DNA of 11,233 nt, taken from the NCBI GenBank assembly GCA_002292895.1, contig DBCE01000206.1, positions 1 through 11,233 on the forward strand, in the 5' to 3' direction. The notes beneath the pieces are model-generated. The model was given only the letters and a program-made list of their open reading frames with translations. It had not been told where the DNA came from and ran no database searches. This DNA is from Phycisphaerales bacterium UBA966 (GTDB taxonomy: Bacteria; Planctomycetota; Phycisphaerae; Phycisphaerales; SM1A02). A program made the translations under genes and the position numbers. Below are positions 1 to 7,800 of this stretch, piece after piece. How positions within the stretch are numbered: position 1 is the stretch's first letter; each line of letters begins with the position of its first letter.

Positions 1-1017
1 ATTCCGGAGCCGGAGCACTTCTTCCAGTGGCTGGGTGGGGTTCGCTCGGCGCGGCTTTCTATGACGGCGGATGACGTTCGGCAGTCGGTGCTAGCCGGAG
101 TGCAACGTCTTGATGCAGGTGGAGTTGCAGCAGTGGGCGACATTGCTGGAACGCATGCGTTGCTCGCCTCATTGGCGGCATGCGCCGACATGGGTCTTGA
201 AGGCTGCGTCTTTGAGGAGGTGTTCGGCATGGGGCCTCGCGTCGCTGCCTGCCTAGCCGCGATGGAGGCCATGACTCTTGAGGCGGCGGGGCATGCGCGG
301 GGGATCCGGCGCGGCGTTCAGCCTCATGCCCCGTACTCAAGCGATCGGCGCGTCTTTGAGGCGGCCTTGCGGTCGGGGGCGCCCGTCTCCACTCACCTGG
401 CGGAGTCGGTGGACGAACGGCGTTTCCTCGCGGACGGATCGGGCCCCTTCCGGGATCTTTTGGAAAGTTTCGGTCTGTGGGACGGGACTTTTTTAGCTGG
501 CGCCCGCCATCCGATCGACTGGATGGCCGAACGGCTCCGGGCCGCGGCAGCCGGTTCGGCCGGACGACAGACGCGCGTCCTGTGCGCCCACCTCAACGAT
601 ATTGATGATCAGGCGCTGGCCCTACTTGCAACGCTGCCGATCGACGTTGCCTACTGCCCACGGGCGAGCGAGTTCTTTGGACACGCCGGTCACCGCTACC
701 GTGCGATGCGCGCGGCCGGAGTGAACGTATGCCTTGGAACGGACAGCGCACTCAACCTTGACACGCCAGACCGGATCAGCACGCTCGATGACCTGCGCCT
801 TCTCATGCGTCGCGATCAACTGCCGCTCTCCGACGCGCTGGAGATGGCCACCGTGGCGGGCGCACGAGCACTTGGATTGGACTCGGCGCGATGGGATTTT
901 TCCCTTGGACCAGTGGCGGGCGTCATTGCCGTTCAACTTGGGGAGCACCGTGCTCCGGCGGAGTTTGGGAAGACCAGCTCGGCGCCGCGGTGGATTTGCC
1001 GCCCGACAGCGTCCTGA
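1..1017 (+). CDS. Amidohydrolase-family deaminase (ATZ/TRZ or MtaD-like), 5' end missing
   Basis: The frame is open from the first base, so the true start lies left of the window; the ATG at 61 is internal. The visible part belongs to the metal-dependent amidohydrolase superfamily, in the branch containing chlorohydrolases, S-adenosylhomocysteine/methylthioadenosine deaminases, guanine deaminase and aminofutalosine deaminase. Recognisable motifs are HAPYS (325-339), THLAES (391-408; a metal-binding His and a catalytic-type Glu), AHLND (His at 589-591), CPRAS (655-669) and LGTDS (733-747; the metal Asp). The N-terminal HxH metal motif must lie outside the window. These residues suggest an active cytosolic deaminase of a nucleoside- or purine-like substrate, but the substrate cannot be assigned. 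The C-terminal about 20 residues (basic, Ser/Arg/Cys-rich) do not resemble the usual closing beta strands of the family, so a natural truncation or a frameshift near 955-990 is possible. The next gene starts 94 bp downstream on the same strand. Confidence 0.85.
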   Translation: MPEPEHFFQWLGGVRSARLSMTADDVRQSVLAGVQRLDAGGVAAVGDIAGTHALLASLAACADMGLEGCVFEEVFGMGPRVAACLAAMEAMTLEAAGHARGIRRGVQPHAPYSSDRRVFEAALRSGAPVSTHLAESVDERRFLADGSGPFRDLLESFGLWDGTFLAGARHPIDWMAERLRAAAAGSAGRQTRVLCAHLNDIDDQALALLATLPIDVAYCPRASEFFGHAGHRYRAMRAAGVNVCLGTDSALNLDTPDRISTLDDLRLLMRRDQLPLSDALEMATVAGARALGLDSARWDFSLGPVAGVIAVQLGEHRAPAEFGKTSSAPRWICRPTAS

Positions 1018-1111
1018 GTGCCAATCCCCGGCACTTTGGGGAACTTTCGCAATTTCGAGCATTCTGCCGTCCGGCGCCGATACAGTAGTACCGCGCTACA
1101 GTGGTGCACTC

Positions 1112-1540
1112 ATGAATAAGACTGCCGAGCAAAGCAATGCAGCGGAGATCCTGGCCAAGGCCGGGCCGTATCCATTGGAGGCATACCAGTTCATTCAAGA
1201 CGGGCTTCGATTCACCGTGCGTCAAGTGCATGAGCAACGCGCCGAAGATCACGGTCTTGGTGGACCACCCGCCACGGAGCATGTTTCCGGGCAGCAACTC
1301 TGCATGGGATTGCGCGACTTCGCCATTGATCAATACGGGTTGCTAGCTCGACCGGTACTTGCCCGTTGGTGCATTCTGCGTACCGATGACTTTGGTCGCA
1401 TGGTCTTTGCCATGATTGCCGCCGGCGCCCTGAGTAAGACGCAGCAGGATTCCCCCGAGGATTTCCGCAGCGTCTTTGACTTTGCCGAGGCGTTTGACTC
1501 CGAGCATGTCGCGGGTGCCATCCGTATGCCAGTTGGGTGA
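1112..1540 (+). CDS. Minf_1886-family conserved protein
   Basis: This 142-aa soluble protein matches the pattern of the Minf_1886 family (TIGR04138), a group of uncharacterised proteins largely confined to Planctomycetes and Verrucomicrobia. The family landmarks appear in order: an aromatic-rich helix with YPLEAYQFIQDGLRFT (residues 20-35), HVSGQQL (57-63), an acidic helix with LRDFAIDQYG, RTDDFGRMVF (90-99), SKTQQDSPEDF (108-118) and FDFAEAF (122-128). The length fits the family. The frame is open further upstream to 734, but that extension reads through the amidohydrolase gene in another frame and is not protein-like, so the ATG at 1112 is preferred. No clear Shine-Dalgarno sequence precedes it. 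ffh begins 30 bp after its stop, so the two are probably co-transcribed. The function is unknown; the family is mainly useful here as a taxonomic marker. Confidence 0.85.
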   Translation: MNKTAEQSNAAEILAKAGPYPLEAYQFIQDGLRFTVRQVHEQRAEDHGLGGPPATEHVSGQQLCMGLRDFAIDQYGLLARPVLARWCILRTDDFGRMVFAMIAAGALSKTQQDSPEDFRSVFDFAEAFDSEHVAGAIRMPVG

Positions 1541-1570
1541 CCGGGGCGTAACCGCCTACACTCCCCAACT

Positions 1571-3052
1571 ATGTTTGAGCGCCTGAGCGAGTCCCTAAGC
1601 ACCGCCTTCCGGAACCTATCCGGCCGAGGTCGGATTTCCGAATCCAATGTCCGTGAGGCAATGGCTGAGGTGCGCACCGCGCTCCTTGAGGCCGATGTCA
1701 ATCTTGAAGTGGTCGATCGCTTCTGTGAGGACTGCGTCCAAGACGCGCTCGGCAAGGAAGTCACCCAGAGTCTGCAGCCTGGCCAAGAGATGGTGGGCAT
1801 CGTTCATCAACGCCTCGTTGCATTGATGGGGCCAGTGGATAGCCGGATCACGTTGGTGGAGCCTGGGCCAACCATTGTGATGATGTGCGGACTGCAAGGC
1901 AGCGGTAAGACAACCACCTGCGGCAAACTGGCGGCGTGGTTTAAGAAGCGTGGTCAGAGCGTCATGGTTGCCGCCGCCGATTTGCAACGGCCCGCCGCTG
2001 TGGAGCAGTTACAGATCGTGATCGAAGGTGTTGCTGCCGATGCCACCGGTCCTGGTCGCGTGGCGTTCTACGGCGAGCCCGACAAGTGTGCTGAATACGG
2101 CAAGGCAATCGGTGTTGCAGTGGGCGTCTGTCAGCGCGCACTGGCAGCGGCGCGTCAGGGCAAGTTTGACATTCTGATTCTTGATACTGCCGGTCGACTG
2201 CATGTGAACGATGAGCTCATGAAGGAGCTTGAGCAGGTTGATCGTGCGATGCAGCCGCACAACATCTTGTTGGTGGTGGACGCCATGACCGGTCAAGATG
2301 CGGTGCTGAGTGCCAAGGCATTCCATGCACGCATGAAGGTGGACGGCATCGTCCTGACGAAATTTGATAGCGATACCCGTGGCGGCGCCGCGCTGAGTGT
2401 GAAGAGCGTGACTGGCGCGCCGGTGAAATTTGTTGGTACGGGTGAGAAATTCGACGCGCTGGAAGAATTCCATCCGGAGCGCGTTGCCGGCCGCATCTTG
2501 GGCATGGGCGACGTGGTCAGTTTGGTGGAGCGCGCCCAGCAAGAGGTCAATGAGGAAGAGGCCAATGAGGCCGCCGAGAAGTTGGCAAAGGGTCAGTTCA
2601 CCCTTGATGACTTCCTCAAGCAGATGAAGATGATTCGGCGCATGGGTCCGATGAAGCAGTTGTTGGGAATGCTGCCGGGCGTCGGTGGCATGCTCAAGGA
2701 TGTGAACATTGATGAGAATCAGGTGGACCGCATGGAGGCCATCATTCTTTCCATGACGCGTCGCGAGCGGCAGAAGGTTGGCATCATTGATCGCAGTCGT
2801 CAGAAGCGTATTGCTGCTGGCAGTGGCGCCAAGGTTGAAGATGTCTCGCGCATGGTCAAGCAGTTTGAGATGATGCAGAAGATGACCCAGCAGATGGCTG
2901 GCATGGGTTCCGCGGGCAAGATGAAAGCAATGAAGGAAATGGCTCGTGTTGCGCCTGGGGCCGGTGGCGGAATGCCTGGCTTCATGAGTCGCGGTTCAAC
3001 CACGACTGAAAGCCCAAAGGCTCGGTTTAAGCAGCGCGGCAAGAAGCGCTAA
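1571..3052 (+). CDS. ffh: Signal recognition particle protein Ffh (SRP54)
   Basis: Complete 493-aa GTPase of the signal recognition particle, which binds 4.5S RNA and signal peptides and delivers ribosomes to FtsY for co-translational membrane insertion. The N domain carries the ALLEADVN motif (37-44). The G domain has the P-loop GLQGSGKTT (107-115), the AADLQRPAA box (135-143), DTAGRL (205-210) and TKFDSDTRGGAALS (263-276), where many bacteria have TK(L/V)DGDARGGAALS. VVDAMTGQD (235-243) and GTGEKFDALEEFHP (289-302) are standard. The methionine-rich M domain runs from about 325 to the end, with the RNA-binding signature RSRQKRIAAGSG (408-419) and a basic tail. Between the RPAA box and DTAGR there are about 61 residues, against about 45 in E. 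coli Ffh as I recall it, so the insertion-box region is longer than usual. The start at 1571 gives the usual N-terminal helix (MFERLSESL); no Shine-Dalgarno is evident. It converges with the PolX gene, 24 bp between stops. Confidence 0.97.
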   Translation: MFERLSESLSTAFRNLSGRGRISESNVREAMAEVRTALLEADVNLEVVDRFCEDCVQDALGKEVTQSLQPGQEMVGIVHQRLVALMGPVDSRITLVEPGPTIVMMCGLQGSGKTTTCGKLAAWFKKRGQSVMVAAADLQRPAAVEQLQIVIEGVAADATGPGRVAFYGEPDKCAEYGKAIGVAVGVCQRALAAARQGKFDILILDTAGRLHVNDELMKELEQVDRAMQPHNILLVVDAMTGQDAVLSAKAFHARMKVDGIVLTKFDSDTRGGAALSVKSVTGAPVKFVGTGEKFDALEEFHPERVAGRILGMGDVVSLVERAQQEVNEEEANEAAEKLAKGQFTLDDFLKQMKMIRRMGPMKQLLGMLPGVGGMLKDVNIDENQVDRMEAIILSMTRRERQKVGIIDRSRQKRIAAGSGAKVEDVSRMVKQFEMMQKMTQQMAGMGSAGKMKAMKEMARVAPGAGGGMPGFMSRGSTTTESPKARFKQRGKKR

Positions 3053-3076
3053 ATCCTGCAGCGGCTTCTCATGCAC

Positions 3077-4831
3077 TCAGCGCTTTGAGGCAATCCACTC
3101 GCCGAGTTTGGCGCGTGTCCACGTGTTGACGCAATGCGAATTTCCAAGCCAACCGCGCCGAGCGGTGGCGATGCCGTAGGGGAGTTGGTCAAAGTCGCCC
3201 GCGCCGTGCGCATCCGTATCGATGGCCACCAAACAACCAGCCTCGACGCACATGCGGACATGCGAGTCACGGAGATCCAACCGCATGGTGTTGGCGTTCA
3301 CCTCAAGTGCTACGTTGTGCTTGGCTGCCTCGCGGGCGAGCAACGCGATGTCCGGGGAAAGCCCCTCGCGAGCATTGACGATTCGACCCGTTGGGTGACC
3401 AATGACGTGCACCAACGGATGTCGGATCGCAGCCAGGAGCCGCTCCGTGGCAACGGCTGATTCTGCACGCAGGGCGCTGTGAGGGCTAGCAACGACGAAA
3501 TCAAGCTCCGCCAGCACATCGTCGGGGTAATCAAGGGTTCCATCCACCATGATGTCCACCTCGCTGCCAGCGAGCACGGAAATACGGTCTGCATAGACCT
3601 TGGCGACGGCGCGAATCTCCGCGATGTGGGCACGCAAGCGTTCGATGGAAAGCCCATTGGCCTGTGCCTGCGAACGGCTGTGGTCAGTCAGAACAATGGT
3701 GTGGAATCCGCGCGCAATGGCTTGATCCACCATGCCAGCAATGGAAAGTGTTCCATCACTTGCAGTGGTATGGCAATGGAGTTCGGCCTTGATGTGCTTG
3801 GTATCAATCAGGTCCTTGGGAGGTTGGTTCTCAAGTTCACCGTGATCCTCGCGCAACTCTGGCGGAATCCACCAGAGACCCAGCGCCTCATAAATGGATT
3901 CCTCGGTGCTGGCTGCAACGGGTTGTTCGCCGCGCTCTTGCGGGGTTCCCTTGGCGGTGGCATCTTCTTTGAACAGTCCGTATTCGTTCAGGCGAAGTCC
4001 CATCTTCTGGGCGCGCTCGCGGAGCCGCACGTTGTGTTCCTTACTTCCAGTGAAGTACAGAAGCGCGGCGCCGTACTGCGCGTCCGCCACGGTGCGAAGG
4101 TCAACCTGCATTCCGTGTGCTGTGCGAATGCTCGTCTTTGTTTCACCGGAAACGAGCACCTTGGAAACGCCGGGCGCGTTGCGGAGCGCCTCGTGGAGTG
4201 CCGCCGGTTGAGTGGAGCTTGCAACGATATCAATGTCGCCGATTGTTTCCTTGCCGCGCCGCAGGCTGCCGGCGTGAGAAATGCGCGTGACAGCGCCGGC
4301 GTTCCGGAGGTAGGCAATCAGCTCAAGTGCGACTGGCAAGGCTTCACCCAGCCGGATCCGACCGCGGGTGGTGTCAAGGAACGTGAGTGACTCCTCAATG
4401 GCCTTGAGTGTCTTTGGACCCATGCCGGGCAGGCCGCCAAGACTTCCGTCAGCCAGTTTCGTTCGCAGGGTGTCGACGGAATCAACTCCGCCTTCGGTCC
4501 ACAGTGTGCGCACTCGCTTTGGTCCCAGGCCGGGAATCTGCAGAAGCGCAGGCACGCCAGCGGGGATCGATGCAAGTAGTTCCTCGCGCTCGGCTACCTT
4601 GCCGGTGGTCACAAACTCCAGAATCTTCTTGGCGCTTGAATCGCCGATACCGGGAATATCTCGAAGGCGCGCTGGGTCGGTGCGCGCCAGTTCAGCCAGG
4701 TCTTCGCCAGCTTCTTCCAGCGTGCGCGCTACTTTGCGGTTGGCATTGACCTTAAATGCGTTGGCCCCCGTGAGGTCCAAGACGTCCGCAATTTCCGCAA
4801 AGATGCGGGCCAGCTCCATGTTCTTACTCAC
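3077..4831 (-). CDS. polX: DNA polymerase X family protein with PHP domain
   Basis: A 584-aa bacterial PolX, of typical length, expected to act in gap-filling DNA repair in the cytoplasm. The N-terminal 8-kDa-like region contains helix-hairpin-helix motifs PGIGDSSAKKI (60-70), PGLGPKRV (100-107) and PGMGPKTL (135-142). The nucleotidyltransferase core has GSLRRGKETIGDIDIV (188-203) with metal-binding Asp199 and Asp201, and a third Asp in VDLRTV (Asp244), so the polymerase site looks intact. The C-terminal PHP domain (about 347-584) keeps all expected metal ligands: LHCHTTASDG (351-360), TDHS (382-385), GSEVDI (422-427), SPHSAL (449-454), IGHPTGR (477-483) and DTDAHG (538-543), indicating 3'-5' exonuclease and/or 3'-end processing activity. 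The start is taken as GTG at 4831 because a strong GAGGAGA ribosome site precedes it by 5 nt; ATG at 4819 is the alternative. It follows the FtsK/EssC-like gene by 10 bp and is probably translationally coupled to it. Confidence 0.95.
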   Translation of the reverse strand: MSKNMELARIFAEIADVLDLTGANAFKVNANRKVARTLEEAGEDLAELARTDPARLRDIPGIGDSSAKKILEFVTTGKVAEREELLASIPAGVPALLQIPGLGPKRVRTLWTEGGVDSVDTLRTKLADGSLGGLPGMGPKTLKAIEESLTFLDTTRGRIRLGEALPVALELIAYLRNAGAVTRISHAGSLRRGKETIGDIDIVASSTQPAALHEALRNAPGVSKVLVSGETKTSIRTAHGMQVDLRTVADAQYGAALLYFTGSKEHNVRLRERAQKMGLRLNEYGLFKEDATAKGTPQERGEQPVAASTEESIYEALGLWWIPPELREDHGELENQPPKDLIDTKHIKAELHCHTTASDGTLSIAGMVDQAIARGFHTIVLTDHSRSQAQANGLSIERLRAHIAEIRAVAKVYADRISVLAGSEVDIMVDGTLDYPDDVLAELDFVVASPHSALRAESAVATERLLAAIRHPLVHVIGHPTGRIVNAREGLSPDIALLAREAAKHNVALEVNANTMRLDLRDSHVRMCVEAGCLVAIDTDAHGAGDFDQLPYGIATARRGWLGNSHCVNTWTRAKLGEWIASKR

Positions 4832-4836
4832 CGGAA

Positions 4837-4843
4837 TCTCCTC
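4837..4843 (-). promoter_or_regulatory. Shine-Dalgarno of polX overlapping the upstream stop codon
   Basis: On the minus strand the sequence reads TGAGGAGATTCCGGTG. The TGA (4842-4844) ends the FtsK/EssC-like gene, GAGGAGA (4837-4843) is a near-perfect ribosome binding site sharing two bases of that stop, and GTG (4829-4831) is the polX start with a 5-nt spacer. This decides the polX start and suggests translational reinitiation by ribosomes finishing the upstream gene. Confidence 0.75.
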
Positions 4844-7800
4844 AGGCGCGTTCGCGCAATGCCTTGGCCACGTGCTCCAGAAGCGCAGCGTCTGGAAGTG
4901 CATACGGCCTGAATTTCTCAAGAAGCCCCGACTCTTCGTTGGCAAGCAGCGCGCGATGGAAGCCCAATCGACTGGCGGCGGGGCCATCAATCAACGTACT
5001 GGAATCGGTAACGCCCATCTGGAAGAGCACCTTGTTCTCCAGTTCGCGCAGTGAATTGCGATCAACGGTGCGCTGCAGGTTGGCCAGCGTGTCGGCCCAC
5101 AGAATGCAGTGGATTCCAACCAGCGGGCCCTCCTTCAAGAGGAGCGCGAGCACCTTGTCCGGGGTTGGCGCACCATCGCCACCCGATGAGAAGCTGTAGT
5201 CATCTTCAGTGCGCCGCAGCGAACGGAATCGATGTACGCCATTCACCAAGAGGAACATGCCCGGGGCATCGGATCCGCCGTCTGCGTTTCGACGCGCCAG
5301 TTCTTCACCGAGTGCAATGATGGCGTCGCCCACGTCGCGGAACGAAGGAATCTGCACATCATGCGGGAGCGCGGCGCGCACGCCGGCAAGCATTCCGTGC
5401 AGGCGGTCGTCGGGGGTGGTTCCGTCAAGGACAACGATCCGTGTGCCCGCAGCTGGGGTCTGTGCGGCAATCGAAATCATCGCCATCGCCATGAGCGCGG
5501 CTGCGCTTTCGTCGCGCTGACCAACCACGGCGATGTTGGAACCACTGCGGCGGACCAATGCCGTGTGCGTTGGATCCTTGATACTGACTGCATCGCCAAA
5601 CCACACCTTGGGAGCGAATGATTCACGTCCGGGTGCGCCCGCAGCAAGCGCCGCCAGCAGCGGTCCATTTGCCCATGGATCCGCGGGCTGGTTGCCTTCA
5701 AAGACGATGGGCTTTGGTCGCGGCGCGCTGGCGTGGGTGCCGTCGGTGGCAGTCACCAAGCGCAATTGCGCGTCGCGCTCTTCGTCGCCGATCCAGACCA
5801 CTTGGAATGGGCTGTTGCCTTCAAGCAGTCCGCCAGCATCGTTGTAGATGGCCTCGCCGGGGCGCGTCAGCAATCGTGCCGCAGTGTTGTCGTCGGAGAG
5901 GATCAGTTGGCTATCCGTTTCCGTGCATTGCAAGGCAATACGAACGCCCATCTGGCCCATGGTGCTTCGGGCGATGCTGTATGCGCCGCCGAGGGTCTGA
6001 CTGCCGAGCACTACATGCATGCCGAACGCTCGACCTTGTCGAACGAGGCGGTCTAAGAGGAGCGAAGAGTCCTGCGCCACCTTGTCATCTTCAATGAACA
6101 GCTCTTGGAACTCGTCAATCACCAAGAGGCAACGCGGCATGCGTTCCGGGCGCTTGAGGGCGCGCCAGTCAGTGAGGTTCTGCACGTTTGCGGAGCGATA
6201 GAGTTCGCCGCGGCGACGCAGTTCATCATCAAGACCTTGCAGGACGCTCAGACCAAATTCGCGATCACTCTCAACGGCTACCGCCCGTGCATGCGGCAGG
6301 GCGCTTGCGGCATACGCCTTAAATTCAACGCCCTTTTTAAAGTCAACCAGCCAGAATTCAACTTCGTCCGGTGAGTACCAGAGCGCGGTGTTCACAATGA
6401 GCGCATTGAGGAGCGAACTCTTTCCGGAGCCCGTCTTACCTGCCACCAAGGCGTGTTGGCTGGTTCCTTCACCAAGCGTCATGTACTGCAGACGGTTGGC
6501 GCCGCTTCGTCCCAGCGGAACGCGGAAGTTCTTGGCAGTGGAAAGCGTCCAGCGCTCCTCCGGCTTTGGCGTCACTGATGAGAAGGGCACTTCAACGCGG
6601 TTGGAATCCTTGGCAGCTCGACCCACGGCGCGTGTCAGGCGCAGCAACATGGCGTCGTCCGGCGGGGCATCGGGCGTGAATGACAATTCCGCAAGGCGAC
6701 CTTCGTCAAGTGTCCAGCGTTCCGGAGCATTCCCCTCCGCCGGAAGCCATCGAACGTTGATCGCGCCGCGGCGCAGATCAGCAATATCAAGTCCGGGCGG
6801 CAATGCGGCTCGCAGGTCGCGCAACATCAGTACGTGCACGCCGCAACGCGCACCGCTCTGCAGAATGCTTGCGAAGCGCTTTGCGGATTGGTCCGAAACA
6901 TTCACCGGGAAGTCCGCCATCACCAAGAAGCGATAGGGCTCAGCAATCTCGCCGGCCTGTTCGTTATATGCCTCGATCGATGGGTACTCGTTGCGCAGGT
7001 ACTTCTGAATGACCGTCTCCATGTGCTCCGTGAGGTCAGCAAGTCGCTGCTCAATGTGACGCACATCAGTCCAGATTCGATCGGTGACCAACAGTTCCAT
7101 CTCGTCTGCCAAGTGCATGAAGCCAGCGAAGCTCTGGCCAAGCCCCACCGGGTCCATGAAGACGAAGCGTGCTTTGCCAGCGGGAATGGAAACTAGCAGA
7201 CGGGCAACCGCGTTCTGCAAGATGCGCAGCCCATCAGCGCGTCGCTCGGGGGGAGCATCAATCAGGAGCGACATGCGCTCCGGCGCACCCAGAAATGCTG
7301 GCACCCGCCAGGGCGATGTCGTATCAACGCCCGTCCACGCGAGCTCGGCAGCGGTCGGCAGGGCGCCGGGGACATCTTTGAGGTTCAAGGCCACTTCACC
7401 CACGCGAATCACGGCTAATGGTTGCAACGGAGGCTGCCAGGAATCCCAGCCGGACTCAAGCCACGGCCGTGTGCATTCGCGGTCTGCGAGTTGCAATTCA
7501 TCGATCCCGCTGGTGATGGCCTGCTGCGCGGTGCGCCATGCAGCGTGCGCAGCGGCAGTCTCGGCAAATTCCAGTTCAGCCGCTTCGCGTGCCACCGATT
7601 CCCAACGATGCTCTTCTTCCGCAAGCGCCACCGTGCGGCGTTCATTGACTTCTGCAATCAATCGATCCCGCAGCCGTTCAGTTTCTTCAATCGCGATCGC
7701 TCGCTGCTTGAGTGCCTTGGCGTGGTAGTGCGGAACTTTCTGATCAATGTGTGCCAGCACTTCTTTGAGTTTGCGCTCAACTTCCACCACCATTGGCTTG

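Noticed and set aside
1081..1106. Direct repeat TACAGTAGT/TACAGTGGT 16 bp apart upstream of the Minf_1886-family gene, possible operator
   Set aside because: Two short imperfect copies with no promoter elements recognised around them; insufficient to call a regulatory site.
734..1111. N-terminal extension of the Minf_1886-family protein to an ATG at 734
   Set aside because: The extension overlaps the amidohydrolase LGTDS region in another frame and reads as shadow sequence; the family starts near the ATG at 1112.
3044..3085. Inverted repeat AAGCGCT/AGCGCTT spanning the convergent ends of ffh and polX, possible bidirectional terminator
   Set aside because: The stem is only 7 bp with a 28-nt loop and no U-tract on either strand; both arms lie inside coding sequence, so it is likely chance.
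3479..4390. 303-codon open frame on the + strand
   Set aside because: It is antisense to the polX gene, whose protein has intact catalytic motifs throughout; the plus-strand translation has no recognisable domain.
4832..4990. N-terminal extension of PolX to 4990
   Set aside because: It overlaps the 3' end of the ATPase gene and is unlike the PolX N-terminus; the GTG at 4831 has a strong ribosome site and gives the normal family length.
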